Source: Pseudarthrobacter oxydans (GTDB lineage Bacteria > Actinomycetota > Actinomycetes > Actinomycetales > Micrococcaceae). Taken from it: a DNA stretch of 64,000 nt. Position 1 is the first letter of the stretch, and the number at the start of each line of letters is the position of its first letter. Position numbers and translations under genes: made by a program. Below are positions 1 to 8,485 of this stretch, piece by piece. The notes beneath the pieces were generated by a model. That model had not been told where the DNA came from. It did no database searches and saw only the letters and a list, made by a program, of their open reading frames with translations. The stretch is taken from positions 4,092,001-4,156,000 of the forward strand of contig NZ_CP139438.1 of assembly GCF_034258515.1 (NCBI RefSeq). The letters are read 5' to 3'.

Positions 1-707
1 ACGTGGAGCACGTGGAGCGCCTTACCCAGCGCTACGACCTCTACTCCGCCGGTGAGCTGGTCCGCCTGGACCACTTCAACCAGGTCACCCCCGACGTCCC
101 GCGCGGCCGCAAATACCTCGAGGACCTCGGCTTCCGCGTCTCGGAGGACATCCAGGATTCCGACGGCGTCACGTACGCCGCATGGATGCACCGCAAGCAG
201 ACCGTCCACGACACCGCGCTCACCGGCGGCAACGGGCCGCGGATGCACCACATTGCCTTTGCCACGCACGAGAAGCACAACATCATCCAGATCTGCGACA
301 AGATGGGCGCCCTGCGCATCAGCGACCGGATCGAACGCGGCCCCGGCCGGCACGGCGTGTCCAACGCCTTCTACCTCTACATCCTGGACCCGGACGGCCA
401 CCGTGTGGAGATCTACACCCAGGACTACTACACCGGCGATCCGGACAACCCCACCATCACCTGGGACGTCCACGACAACCAGCGCCGCGACTGGTGGGGC
501 AACCCCGTTGTCCCCTCCTGGTACACCGAAGCCTCCCTGGTCCTGGACCTGGACGGCAACCCGCAGCCGGTCATCGAGCGCGAGGAAAAGTCCGAGATGG
601 CGGTCACGGTGGGCGCCGACGGTTTCTCCTACACGCGGAAAACAGAAGGAGAAGGCGCCGGTGCCACTGAACAGAAGACCGGCTTCAAGCTGGGGGCGCA
701 GGTCTAG
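1..707 (+). CDS. hpaD: 3,4-dihydroxyphenylacetate 2,3-dioxygenase, 5'-truncated
   Basis: Extradiol ring-cleavage dioxygenase of the homoprotocatechuate pathway (vicinal oxygen chelate fold). The reading frame is open from base 3 and the true N-terminus lies outside the window. Numbering from the first visible codon, the metal ligands are H24 (in RLDHFNQVTPDV), H83 (in MHHIAFATHE) and E136 (in HRVEIYTQDYY). Their spacing (59 and 53 residues) and the acid-base H69 (QTVHDTA) equal H155/H214/E267 and H200 of the Brevibacterium fuscum enzyme. The visible 234 residues plus about 131 missing would give about 365 aa, the family length. MndD of Arthrobacter globiformis is the Mn-dependent member, so Fe versus Mn cannot be read from the sequence. 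It is followed after 3 bases by hpaH. Confidence 0.93.
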   Translation, partial: VEHVERLTQRYDLYSAGELVRLDHFNQVTPDVPRGRKYLEDLGFRVSEDIQDSDGVTYAAWMHRKQTVHDTALTGGNGPRMHHIAFATHEKHNIIQICDKMGALRISDRIERGPGRHGVSNAFYLYILDPDGHRVEIYTQDYYTGDPDNPTITWDVHDNQRRDWWGNPVVPSWYTEASLVLDLDGNPQPVIEREEKSEMAVTVGADGFSYTRKTEGEGAGATEQKTGFKLGAQV

Positions 708-710
708 ATC

Positions 711-1496
711 ATGCTGGATGACAGGACGATCGAGGCCATCGCGGACGAACTGGTCGAGGCGGGCCGTAACCGGAAACCTGTGCCGCGCCTGACCGCACGC
801 TACCCGGACATGACGGTGGAGGACTCCTACGCCGTGCAGCTGTTGTGGCGGCGGCGGAACGAGGAAGCCGGACGGACCCTGGTGGGGCGCAAGATCGGCC
901 TCACGTCCAAGGCCATGCAGGCCGCCACCGGCATCACCGAACCGGACTACGGCGCCATCTTCGATGACATGGTGCTGGAAACCGGCTGCTCCGTGGACTG
1001 GGACCAGTACACCCACCCGCGGGTGGAGGTGGAGCTGGCCTTCGTCCTGAAAGACGGGCTGAAAGGCCCGGGCTGCACCATCTTCGACGTCCTGAAAGCC
1101 ACCGACTACGTTGTCCCGGCCCTGGAGATCCTGGATTCCCGGATCGAGATGGAAGGCAGGACCATCGTGGACACCATCTCGGACAACGCGGCGATGGGCG
1201 CCATGGTGATCGGCGGCCGGCCCGTTAAGCCCGACGCCGTGGACCTCCGCTGGGTCTCCGCCATCCTCTACAAGAACCAGACCGTTGAAGAGACCGGAGT
1301 CGCCGCCGGGGTCCTGGACCACCCGGCCAACGGCGTCCACTGGCTGGCCAACAAGATCGCCGCCCACGGCGACTCACTGAAAGCCGGCGACATCATCCTC
1401 GCCGGCTCCTTCACCCGCCCGCTCTGGGTGTACAAGGGAGATACCGTCCACGCCGACTACGGACCCCTGGGGAGTGTCACATGCCGCTTCGAATAG
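711..1496 (+). CDS. hpaH: 2-oxo-hept-4-ene-1,7-dioate hydratase
   Basis: The 261-aa product matches the HpaH/MhpD hydratase family, which adds water to 2-oxohept-4-ene-1,7-dioate to give 4-hydroxy-2-oxoheptane-1,7-dioate. Recognisable parts are the GRKIGLTSKAMQ segment, the metal-site region HPRVEVELAFVLK (E-x-E) and the C-terminal LAGSFTRP. The ATG follows the hpaD stop by 3 bases and the 3' end overlaps the next gene by 16 bases, so hpaD-hpaH-hpaI are probably translated from one message. Assignment to the homoprotocatechuate route rather than another meta-cleavage route rests on its neighbours. Confidence 0.88.
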   Translation: MLDDRTIEAIADELVEAGRNRKPVPRLTARYPDMTVEDSYAVQLLWRRRNEEAGRTLVGRKIGLTSKAMQAATGITEPDYGAIFDDMVLETGCSVDWDQYTHPRVEVELAFVLKDGLKGPGCTIFDVLKATDYVVPALEILDSRIEMEGRTIVDTISDNAAMGAMVIGGRPVKPDAVDLRWVSAILYKNQTVEETGVAAGVLDHPANGVHWLANKIAAHGDSLKAGDIILAGSFTRPLWVYKGDTVHADYGPLGSVTCRFE

Positions 1497-2293
1497 AGGA
1501 CACCTTCCGCGACGCCCTCGCGGGGGCGGACCGGCCGCTGGCCGGGATGTGGGTCTGTTCCGGAAGCCCCCTGGTCGCCGAGTTGTGCGCCGGATCCGGG
1601 CTGGACTGGCTCCTGGTGGACGCAGAGCACAGCCCCAACAGCCTCGAATCCATCCTCGCCCAGCTCCAGGCCATCCACGGCTACCCCGCCCACACCATGG
1701 TCCGCCCGCCCGCCAACGACACCGTGCTCATTAAGCAGTACCTGGACCTGGGCGTGCAGAACCTGCTCATCCCCATGGTCAACTCAGCCGCTGAGGCGGA
1801 AGCCGCCGTGGCCGCAACCCGCTACCCGCCGCAGGGCGTCCGCGGGGTCGGCTCGGCCCTGGCCCGCGCGGCACGCTGGAACCGGGTCCCGGACTACCTC
1901 GCCCGGGCCAACGAGACCATCAGCGTCACCGTACAGATCGAATCCGAAGCCGCGGTAGCCGTCGTGGAAAACATCCTGGCGGTCGACGGCGTCGACGCCA
2001 TCTTCGTGGGCCCGTCCGACCTCGCCGCCTCCATGGGCCTGCTGGGACAGCAGGAACACCCCGAGGTGCGCGCCGCCGTCGAACACTGCCTCGCTGCCGC
2101 CAAAGCCGCCGGGAAACCCGCGGGCGTTAACGCCTTCAACCCGGACACCGCCCGCCACTACCTCGACCAGGGTGCCAACTTCATCCTGGTGGGCGCCGAC
2201 GTCGCCCTCCTGGCAAGGGGCTCCGAAGCCTTGGCAGCGCAGTACATCCAGGCGGCGGAGGCTGCCGATGGCGACAACACCGCCAGCTACTGA
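1481..2293 (+). CDS. hpaI: 4-hydroxy-2-oxoheptane-1,7-dioate aldolase (HpcH/HpaI family)
   Basis: Class II pyruvate aldolase of 270 aa that would split 4-hydroxy-2-oxoheptanedioate into pyruvate and succinic semialdehyde. Residues corresponding to the E. coli HpaI active site are visible with a constant offset of +5: H50 (VDAEHSPN), R75 (MVRPP), E154 (VQIESEAA) and D180 (VGPSDLA). Metal-binding E154 and D180 are both present. The start overlaps the end of hpaH by 16 bases in another frame. A gap of about 100 bases with a new promoter follows, so the meta-cleavage operon probably ends here. Confidence 0.9.
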   Translation: MPLRIEDTFRDALAGADRPLAGMWVCSGSPLVAELCAGSGLDWLLVDAEHSPNSLESILAQLQAIHGYPAHTMVRPPANDTVLIKQYLDLGVQNLLIPMVNSAAEAEAAVAATRYPPQGVRGVGSALARAARWNRVPDYLARANETISVTVQIESEAAVAVVENILAVDGVDAIFVGPSDLAASMGLLGQQEHPEVRAAVEHCLAAAKAAGKPAGVNAFNPDTARHYLDQGANFILVGADVALLARGSEALAAQYIQAAEAADGDNTASY

Positions 2294-2356
2294 CGTCGTC
2301 CCGCATTCACCTGCCTCGCGTGGCGCCTCGCAGAGGTGAAGACAGCCAGCAGGCCA

Positions 2357-2397
2357 TCTGTTCAGCATATTAGCCATAAGCCAGTATAGTGAACGAA
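2357..2397 (+). promoter_or_regulatory. Promoter of the 2-hydroxyacid dehydrogenase gene with IclR-type TGTTCA box
   Basis: TCTGTTCA at 2357-2364 is followed 20 bases after GTTCA by TATAGTGA (2385-2392). The same arrangement, TCTGTTCA then N20 then CATAGTGA, precedes the MFS gene near 5188-5223. TATAGT is a good -10 and the ATG at 2397 lies only a few bases downstream, suggesting a leaderless or near-leaderless transcript. Binding by the IclR protein encoded at 4342 is inference. Confidence 0.55.
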
Positions 2398-3449
2398 TGA
2401 CCTCCACAATCACCCTTGCGTTTGCTGTACCGCTCGAAGCAGAGCTGGTGGAGCAGATCCGCGCCGTCGATCCGTCAGTTACCGTCCTCTACGAGCCCGA
2501 GCTCCTGCCACCCGAGCGTTACCCGGCCGACCACTCCGGCGACCCGGCCTTCAAGCGCACTCCAGCCCAAGAAGAGCGCTACTGGGCCATGCTCAACAGC
2601 GCACAGGTGCTTTACGGCTTCCCCAACGAAAGCCCCGCCGGCCTCGCCCGCATAGCCCGCGAGAATCCGCGCCTGCAGTGGATCCACGCAATGGCCGCAG
2701 GGGCGGGCGGAGCCGCCAAGGCCTCCGGACTGGACCAGGACATCCTGCAAAAGTTCAAGATCACCACATCGGCCGGCGTCCACGCCCTGCCCCTCGCCGA
2801 GTTCGCGGCGCTCGGAATCCTCAACGGCTTCAAACGGAGCGCAGAACTGGCCCAGGACCAGGCCGCCAAAACATGGCCTGAACTGCGGATCCCCACCCGC
2901 CTGGTCAACGGCTCCACATTGGTGGTCACCGGGCTGGGCGAAATCGGGCTGGAGACCGCAAGGATCGCCAGGGCGTTGGGGATGAAGGTCAGCGGAACCA
3001 AACGGTCCGTGGAACACATCGACGGCATCGAGCAGGTGGTGGACAACGCCGGCCTTCCGGCCCTGCTGGCCACGGCCGATGCAGTAGTGAACACGCTGCC
3101 CGGCACCGCCTTCACGGAGAAGCTTTACAACCATGAAACGTTCGCCGCCATGAAGCCCGGGACGGTCTTCATCAACGTGGGCCGGGGCACCGTCGTCGAC
3201 GAAGAGGCCCTGCTGGAAGCCCTCAACAACGGCCAGGTCGGCTACGCCTGCCTGGACGTCTTCGCCGTCGAGCCCCTTCCGGAGGACAGCCCCCTCTGGG
3301 AGCACCCCAGGGTCATGGTCTCCCCGCACACATCCGCCCTCAGTGCCGCCGAGAACCGCCTCATCACCGAGCGCTTCTGCAGCAACCTGCGGACCTTCCT
3401 CGACGGCGGCGACCTCCCCCACCTCGTGGACACGGTCCACTTCTACTAA
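2397..3449 (+). CDS. D-isomer-specific 2-hydroxyacid dehydrogenase
   Basis: A 350-aa NAD(P)-dependent 2-hydroxyacid dehydrogenase. The Rossmann motif VTGLGEIGLETARIARALG lies near residues 179-197, the catalytic Arg in NVGRGTVVDEEALL, and the catalytic His in SPHTSAL. The N-terminal substrate-binding half is divergent, as in the phosphoglycerate-dehydrogenase-like actinobacterial group, so the substrate (a 2-ketoacid or 2-hydroxyacid) cannot be named. It is followed 35 bases later by an FAH-family gene and then by the IclR regulator, so it probably belongs to the same catabolic regulon. Confidence 0.85.
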   Translation: MTSTITLAFAVPLEAELVEQIRAVDPSVTVLYEPELLPPERYPADHSGDPAFKRTPAQEERYWAMLNSAQVLYGFPNESPAGLARIARENPRLQWIHAMAAGAGGAAKASGLDQDILQKFKITTSAGVHALPLAEFAALGILNGFKRSAELAQDQAAKTWPELRIPTRLVNGSTLVVTGLGEIGLETARIARALGMKVSGTKRSVEHIDGIEQVVDNAGLPALLATADAVVNTLPGTAFTEKLYNHETFAAMKPGTVFINVGRGTVVDEEALLEALNNGQVGYACLDVFAVEPLPEDSPLWEHPRVMVSPHTSALSAAENRLITERFCSNLRTFLDGGDLPHLVDTVHFY

Positions 3450-3484
3450 GCCCCCCCGGCTCGAAGCACGGTCAGGAGAAATCC

Positions 3485-4222
3485 ATGCGCATCGCAAGAA
3501 TCAAGACGGCAGAGGGAGCCCGGCACGCCGTGGAGCGGAGCGGGATGTGGCACCACATTGTTGATCCGTTCGAGGAACCCTTCAGCTACACAGGGCACAC
3601 CACCTCCGGCGCAGATGCCGTGTTCCTCGCCCCGGTCCGGCCGGCTGTGGTGCTCGGCATCGGACACAACCGGACGCTGAACGACCATCCGCTGCCCATC
3701 CAGGCCTGGCATAAGTCTGTGCACACCCTCGCCAATCCCGGCGATCCGGTGGTCGCCGTCCGGGACCGCGGCACGGTCAACGTGGAAGGCGAACTCGCAG
3801 TGGTCATCGGGAAACAAGCGAAGGAGCTGACGCCCGGCAACGCCTTGGAGCATGTCCTCGGCTATACGTGCGTCAATGACGTGACCAACGTGGACCAGGG
3901 CCTGGTGGATGAACGGAACTTCCAGGGCAAGGCCGGCGTGAACTACACGCCCCTTGGCCCGTGGATCGAAACCGACATCCCGGATCCGGACCTTGTGGGA
4001 ATCGACGTCATCGTCAACGGAGTGGCCCAGGCGAACTCCGGGACGTCCAACCTGCCCTCCTCAGTGGTGGAGTGCCTCGTCTACGTAACTTCCTGGCTGA
4101 CGCTGGAACCCGGCGACGTGCTTATGACAGGGGCTCCCGGGACCGCAGTGGCAGTCCTGCCGGGCGATCAAGTGGACATCGTGATCGAGGGAATCGGCAC
4201 CCTTACAAACAAGGTCGCCTGA
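3485..4222 (+). CDS. Fumarylacetoacetate hydrolase family protein
   Basis: The 245-aa product shows the FAH core: VLGIGHNRTLNDH, the metal-binding E-x-E in NVEGELAVVIGK, D in the NDVT segment, and the C-terminal MTGAPGTAVAVLPGD. HpaG-type isomerase/decarboxylases, acylpyruvases and 2-keto-3-deoxy acid hydrolases share this fold. In E. coli-type pathways HpaG acts just before HpaH, so a role in homoprotocatechuate breakdown is possible. Its closer partner is the 2-hydroxyacid dehydrogenase upstream, which would also fit sugar-acid catabolism. The exact reaction is not determined. AGGAGA at 3474-3479 is the ribosome binding site. Confidence 0.82.
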   Translation: MRIARIKTAEGARHAVERSGMWHHIVDPFEEPFSYTGHTTSGADAVFLAPVRPAVVLGIGHNRTLNDHPLPIQAWHKSVHTLANPGDPVVAVRDRGTVNVEGELAVVIGKQAKELTPGNALEHVLGYTCVNDVTNVDQGLVDERNFQGKAGVNYTPLGPWIETDIPDPDLVGIDVIVNGVAQANSGTSNLPSSVVECLVYVTSWLTLEPGDVLMTGAPGTAVAVLPGDQVDIVIEGIGTLTNKVA

Positions 4223-4284
4223 GTTCCCCCGCCTTCCGGAGCACGCATGGCATGGGACGCGATGACGCGCGCCCCTATGATGGA

Positions 4285-4308
4285 TGGTGTTCAGTCAAAT
4301 GAACACCA
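4285..4308. promoter_or_regulatory. IclR-type operator palindrome upstream of the iclR gene
   Basis: Perfect inverted repeat TGGTGTTCA (4285-4293), spacer GTCAAA, TGAACACCA (4300-4308), 34 bases before the IclR start. The half-site TGTTCA recurs at 2359 and 5190. The position suggests autoregulation. Confidence 0.65.
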
Positions 4309-4341
4309 GTTCGTCCTGCCGCGGCAACCCGAAGGAGAATC

Positions 4342-5142
4342 ATGGCCGATTCCCGCAACTCCGGCCCTCAACCAGACAACCAGGGCAACGCCTCACCCGC
4401 CCCCGCCGTCACGCGGGCGGCAGCCGTCCTGGATGCACTGGCCTCCTCCGCCACAGGCCGCCTCACCCTCAGCGACCTCTCGCGGGAAGTAGGCATCCCC
4501 AAATCATCCACGTCGAACCTGCTGCTGGCACTGGAGGAAGCCAGGCTTATCAACCGCCAGGGCAGTGAGTTCACCCTTGGCCGCAAGCTGGTTGAACTCG
4601 GCGCGGCATACCTTGGCCGCTTGGATGAGGTGCAGGAGTTCTACCGCTACTGCGAGCAGGCCCCGGTACTCTCCGGCGAGACCGTTCGCATCGCGATGCT
4701 CGACGGCTTGAACGTTATCTACCTAGCGCGCTACGAGGGCCACCCCGCCGTACGACTGACGTCGAATATCGGCGACAAAATGCCAGTCTCGCTCTGCGCA
4801 GTGGGCAAGGCACTGATAGCGCGGCTGCATGACCATGACATCGAGGAACTCTTCCCCGATGACGCGGAACTGCCCGTGCTGACGCCGAAGTCGCTGCGCA
4901 CGGGAGCCGAATTCAAGGCACAGCTGCAGACCATCCGCGAACAGGGCTACGCCTTTGAGGACGAGGAATCCACCACCGGCGTGGTCTGCCTGGCCGTTGC
5001 CGTGCCCACCCGCGGAGCCCACGGTCCCAGCCTCGGCCTGTCAGTGACAGCACTCAAGGCCACGTACACGCCTGAGCAGGGTGCCCAGATGGTCAAGGAA
5101 CTCCAGGAACTCGCCCATTCCCTGGGCAACCCCATGGGGTAA
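4342..5142 (+). CDS. IclR-family transcriptional regulator
   Basis: A 266-aa regulator with an N-terminal winged helix (about residues 20-80; VTRAAAVLDALAS, LSDLSREVGIPKSST) and a C-terminal GAF-like effector domain (TVRIAMLDGLNVIYLARYEG; GKALIARL). AAGGAGA at 4333-4339 supports the ATG at 4342. IclR proteins usually control aromatic or sugar-acid catabolism. This one sits between an FAH/2-hydroxyacid dehydrogenase pair and the symporter-dehydrogenase operon, and similar TGTTCA motifs precede both. The inducer is unknown. Confidence 0.92.
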   Translation: MADSRNSGPQPDNQGNASPAPAVTRAAAVLDALASSATGRLTLSDLSREVGIPKSSTSNLLLALEEARLINRQGSEFTLGRKLVELGAAYLGRLDEVQEFYRYCEQAPVLSGETVRIAMLDGLNVIYLARYEGHPAVRLTSNIGDKMPVSLCAVGKALIARLHDHDIEELFPDDAELPVLTPKSLRTGAEFKAQLQTIREQGYAFEDEESTTGVVCLAVAVPTRGAHGPSLGLSVTALKATYTPEQGAQMVKELQELAHSLGNPMG

Positions 5143-5187
5143 CCGCCGCCACCGCCGCTTCCTTCACAAACGCATTCACCCTTGCCG

Positions 5188-5222
5188 TCTGTTCAACTTG
5201 CTGTATTGTGTTCAGCATAGTG
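5188..5222 (+). promoter_or_regulatory. Promoter of the MFS-dehydrogenase operon with IclR-type box
   Basis: TCTGTTCA (5188-5195), then 20 bases after GTTCA the element CATAGTGA (5216-5223). Spacing and flanks match the promoter at 2357-2392. A second TGTTCA lies at 5209-5214 inside the spacer. The start codon is 70 bases further down, so this transcript has a leader, unlike the 2397 gene. Confidence 0.5.
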
Positions 5223-5293
5223 ATCGACGCAACAGGTGTCGTTGCTATCCCACCAGGCCAACGAGGGTCTGGAGTGCGTTTAAGGGAGTTACT

Positions 5294-6643
5294 GTGACAA
5301 CTCGTACTAAATCACCGCAGACTGACAGGAACGGCCATGTGGTCGAACCGGGGCAGCTGCGAAGGGCAACGCTTGCCAGCTCCGTAGGGTCAGCCCTCGA
5401 GTACTACGACTTTTACATTTATGGCCTCGCGTCAGCACTGATCTTTGGTCCGCTGTTCTTTTCCCCCTTGGGTGAAAGCGGCGCAGTCATCGCCTCGTTT
5501 GCCACGTACGGCGTCGGCTTTGCCGCAAGGCCCTTCGGCGGGGTGGTCTTTGGCTACATCGGAGACCGCTTCGGCCGGAAGATGGTGCTGATCCTCACCA
5601 TCGGCCTGATGGGAATGGCAAGCTTCGCCATCGGCCTCCTGCCCACCTTTGAACAGGCAGGAATGCTCGGTGCCGTCCTGCTGGTCGCCCTCCGCATCCT
5701 CCAAGGCCTTGGCGCCGGCGCCGAGCAGGCCGGGGCAACCACGCTGATTTCCGAGGTGGCTCCGCGAAGCCGCCGCGGGTTCTTTGCCTCCCTGCCCTTC
5801 GTGGGCATCCAGCTGGGCACCCTGCTCGGAGCGGGCACGTTCGCCCTGATGGCCCTCGCGGACCGGGATGTCCTGCTGGGCTGGCTGTGGCGGGTACCCT
5901 TCCTGGCCAGCGTCATTCTTATTGTTATAGCTGTCTTTATCCGGCTCCGACTGAAGGAAACACCGGTCTTCCAGGAGCTGGAGAAGCACAAAGCGGTGGT
6001 CAAGAATCCGGTGGGTCAAATCTGGAAGCACTCCAAGAAGAACGTGCTCGTCGGAATCGGCCTGCGCATGGGTGAAAACGGCAACTCGTCGGTTTACTCC
6101 GCGCTTCTGGTCTCATTCATCAGCCTTCCAGCCGGCGTATTCCCGGGCGACAAGTTCATTGGTCCAACAGGATTGCTGATCGCCGCCGGCTGCGCAGCAG
6201 TCATGGTGGTCACCTTCGGCGCCCTGTCCGACCGGTTCGGCCGGGTTCCCGTGTACCGCTACGGGGCACTATTCCAGGCCCTCATTGCACTGCCCGCGTT
6301 CTACCTGGTCACGCTGGGCAACGTCACCCTGGTTTGGGCAGTGATGGCGGTGGGCATCGCCCTGGGCGTGCAGTCCATGCTGGGTCCGCAATGCGCCCTG
6401 CTGCCTGAACTCTTCGGCTCCCAGCACCGGTTCACCGGCGTGGCCCTCAGCCGGGAACTCTCGGCAGTCCTCGCCGGCGGGTTCGCACCCATGATCGGCG
6501 TTGCGCTGCTCGCTGCAACCAACCACTCCTGGCTGGTTCCCGCGCTGTACTCACTGGTCCTGGCCGCAATCTCCTTTGTCACCACGTTCTTTACTCCCGA
6601 AACCAACGGCCGCGACCTGGTGCTCGTTGAGGACGCCAGGTAG
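5294..6643 (+). CDS. MFS metabolite:H+ symporter (MHS family)
   Basis: A 12-helix major facilitator of 449 aa. SVGSALEYYDFYIYGLAS in the first helix and the loop FGYIGDRFGRK are hallmarks of the MHS (KgtP/ShiA/ProP) group, which carry organic acids and related solutes with protons. The open frame extends 5' to 5081, but that part is arginine-rich noncoding-like sequence overlapping iclR. GTG at 5294 with AAGGGAG at 5282-5288 is the credible start. It leads a row of dehydrogenases resembling idonate/gluconate enzymes, so a sugar acid is the likely cargo (inference). Confidence 0.88.
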   Translation: MTTRTKSPQTDRNGHVVEPGQLRRATLASSVGSALEYYDFYIYGLASALIFGPLFFSPLGESGAVIASFATYGVGFAARPFGGVVFGYIGDRFGRKMVLILTIGLMGMASFAIGLLPTFEQAGMLGAVLLVALRILQGLGAGAEQAGATTLISEVAPRSRRGFFASLPFVGIQLGTLLGAGTFALMALADRDVLLGWLWRVPFLASVILIVIAVFIRLRLKETPVFQELEKHKAVVKNPVGQIWKHSKKNVLVGIGLRMGENGNSSVYSALLVSFISLPAGVFPGDKFIGPTGLLIAAGCAAVMVVTFGALSDRFGRVPVYRYGALFQALIALPAFYLVTLGNVTLVWAVMAVGIALGVQSMLGPQCALLPELFGSQHRFTGVALSRELSAVLAGGFAPMIGVALLAATNHSWLVPALYSLVLAAISFVTTFFTPETNGRDLVLVEDAR

Positions 6644-6658
6644 TAGTCCCTGATCCTT

Positions 6659-6687
6659 GGGGGCGGCCCCTAGCGGGGGCCGCCCCC
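6659..6687. terminator. GC-rich hairpin after the MFS gene
   Basis: Perfect 12-bp stem: GGGGGCGGCCCC (6659-6670), loop TAGCG, GGGGCCGCCCCC (6676-6687), 16 bases after the MFS stop and 48 before the next ATG. No T-tract follows, so it may be a partial terminator or mRNA stabiliser inside the operon. Confidence 0.6.
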
Positions 6688-6734
6688 CGGGTTCGTCAGC
6701 ACCCCAAGCCCCTCCGGTCCCCAAAAGGTTGAAC

Positions 6735-7718
6735 ATGAACAACGCCACCACCTCCGCCGCTCCACCCTCCGGCGTCGATCAAACCCGTCCGCGTGCAGGG
6801 TTTGTCGGGTTGGGGCTGATGGGCGCACCCATGGCCGCCAATCTGTTGCGGGCTGGATGGTCCGTCACGGGATGGAACCGCTCCCCCGCCGCTGTTGAAG
6901 GCCTGCTGGGGCTGGGCGGGAGGGGTGCCGCCACGGTGGCGGACCTAAGGGACGAACCGGTCATCATTTTTATGCTTCCCAACCTCTCCTTCATTGAAGA
7001 TGCCGCAGGAGGGCTCCTCGACGCATGGCGGACCTCGCCGCCTGAACCGGGAACGGTCGTTGTGGTCATGAGCAGCGTTTCACCCGTGGGCGTCAGAGAC
7101 TTCGGCCGGGCGGTTATCGAGGCAAGCGGCGGGAACGCCACAGTGCTGGATGCGCCCGTCAGCGGCGGTACACACGGCGCAAAGCAAGGAGACCTCGCCA
7201 TCATGGCAGGCGGCTCGGAAGAGGACTTCGCGCGGGTCCGGCCGGCACTGCAGGCCATGGGCGCAACAGTCCGGCGGCTCGGCGGGCTCGGGGCGGGCTC
7301 CTTGGCCAAAGCATGCAACCAGCTGGTTGTCGGCACCACGACGGCGGCCCTCGCCGAAGCAGCCGAGCTTGCGGAACGCTCCGGTCTGGAGGTCACGGCC
7401 CTCTTCGAGGTGCTCTCCGGCGGGCTCGCTGCAAGCCGGGTGCTGGAACTCGTAGGTCCCCGCCTGGCAGCAAAGGACTACACGCCCACAGGACCGGCTA
7501 AGTTCATGCACAAGGACCTGTCTTTTGTCGTGGAGAGTGCACGAAGCGTCGGTGCCGCTGCGCCGATGGCGTCCGCCGGGACCGAACTCTACGCGCAGTT
7601 GCTCGCGCAAGGCCTGGGGGACCTCGACCTGGCCGTGGTGCGTAAGGCCATTGCGAACCTCAGCACCACAGACGCTTCCCACAGCGGGACCGAAGCGGCC
7701 AAGGAGACTGCACGATGA
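6735..7718 (+). CDS. NAD(P)-dependent 3-hydroxyisobutyrate dehydrogenase-like oxidoreductase
   Basis: A 327-aa beta-hydroxyacid dehydrogenase. It has the N-terminal dinucleotide motif GFVGLGLMGAPMAANLL, the substrate loop DAPVSGGTHGAKQGDLAIM, and the catalytic Lys in GAGSLAKACNQL. Relatives include tartronate semialdehyde reductase (GarR/GlxR) and 3-hydroxyisobutyrate dehydrogenase, which the sequence alone does not separate. The frame is open upstream, but ATG at 6735 with AAAAGG at 6723-6728 is preferred. Its stop overlaps the next start (ATGA), showing coupling with the SDR gene. Confidence 0.86.
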   Translation: MNNATTSAAPPSGVDQTRPRAGFVGLGLMGAPMAANLLRAGWSVTGWNRSPAAVEGLLGLGGRGAATVADLRDEPVIIFMLPNLSFIEDAAGGLLDAWRTSPPEPGTVVVVMSSVSPVGVRDFGRAVIEASGGNATVLDAPVSGGTHGAKQGDLAIMAGGSEEDFARVRPALQAMGATVRRLGGLGAGSLAKACNQLVVGTTTAALAEAAELAERSGLEVTALFEVLSGGLAASRVLELVGPRLAAKDYTPTGPAKFMHKDLSFVVESARSVGAAAPMASAGTELYAQLLAQGLGDLDLAVVRKAIANLSTTDASHSGTEAAKETAR

Positions 7719-8485
7719 CTTCACTTTTCGACCTGACCGGGCGTGCGGCGCTAATTACCGGCTCCAGCCGGGGAATAGGCAACGCCCTTGCCCGTGCCCT
7801 GGCGGATGCCGGTGCAACGGTGGTGTTGAACGGGATGGATGCGGACCGCCTCAAGGCTGCAGAAACCTCCATGTCCGCCGATTTCCCGCCAGGCCGTATC
7901 CACAGCTGCGCCTTCGACGTTACCAAGGACGCGGAAGTGGCCCGTGCCGTGGCGTGGGTAGAGGAGAATGTGGGTCCGCTGGAGATCCTGGTCAACAATG
8001 CCGGGATCCAACACCGCGTCGCCATGGTTGACCTGGACGTCGAAGACTGGGAAAGGGTCATCACCACTGACCTCACCAGCGCTTTCCTCGTGGGCCGGGC
8101 GGCCGCCCGCTTCATGATCCCCCGCGGCCGCGGCAAGATCATCAACATCTGCTCCGTCCAGGCCGACCTTGCACGGCCCACCATCGCGCCCTACATCGCT
8201 GCCAAGGGCGGCCTGCGAAACCTCACCCGCGCCATGACGGCGGAATGGGCGGCTTCCGGCCTGCAGATCAACGCCATCGCCCCTGGTTACATCCACACCG
8301 AAATGACCCGGAACCTGGTGGACGACGAGCAGTTCAACACCTGGATCCTTGGGAGGACCCCCGCGCACCGCTGGGGCACCGTCCAGGACCTCGCCGGACC
8401 GGCAGTCTGGCTGGCCTCCAGCGGTTCAGATTTCGTGAATGGACAAACAATCTTCATCGACGGCGGAATGACGGTGGTGGTCTGA
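7715..8485 (+). CDS. SDR oxidoreductase, gluconate 5-dehydrogenase-like
   Basis: Classical short-chain dehydrogenase of 256 aa: cofactor motif TGSSRGIGNALA, NNAG (VNNAGIQHR), catalytic Ser in NICSVQA, the YxxxK motif in APYIAAKGGLRN, and C-terminal GQTIFIDGGM. The overall pattern resembles gluconate 5-dehydrogenase (IdnO/Gno), which interconverts 5-ketogluconate and gluconate. The adjacent L-idonate 5-dehydrogenase-like gene supports that reading, but SDR substrates are hard to predict. Start and stop overlap both neighbours by 1-4 bases. Confidence 0.82.
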   Translation: MTSLFDLTGRAALITGSSRGIGNALARALADAGATVVLNGMDADRLKAAETSMSADFPPGRIHSCAFDVTKDAEVARAVAWVEENVGPLEILVNNAGIQHRVAMVDLDVEDWERVITTDLTSAFLVGRAAARFMIPRGRGKIINICSVQADLARPTIAPYIAAKGGLRNLTRAMTAEWAASGLQINAIAPGYIHTEMTRNLVDDEQFNTWILGRTPAHRWGTVQDLAGPAVWLASSGSDFVNGQTIFIDGGMTVVV

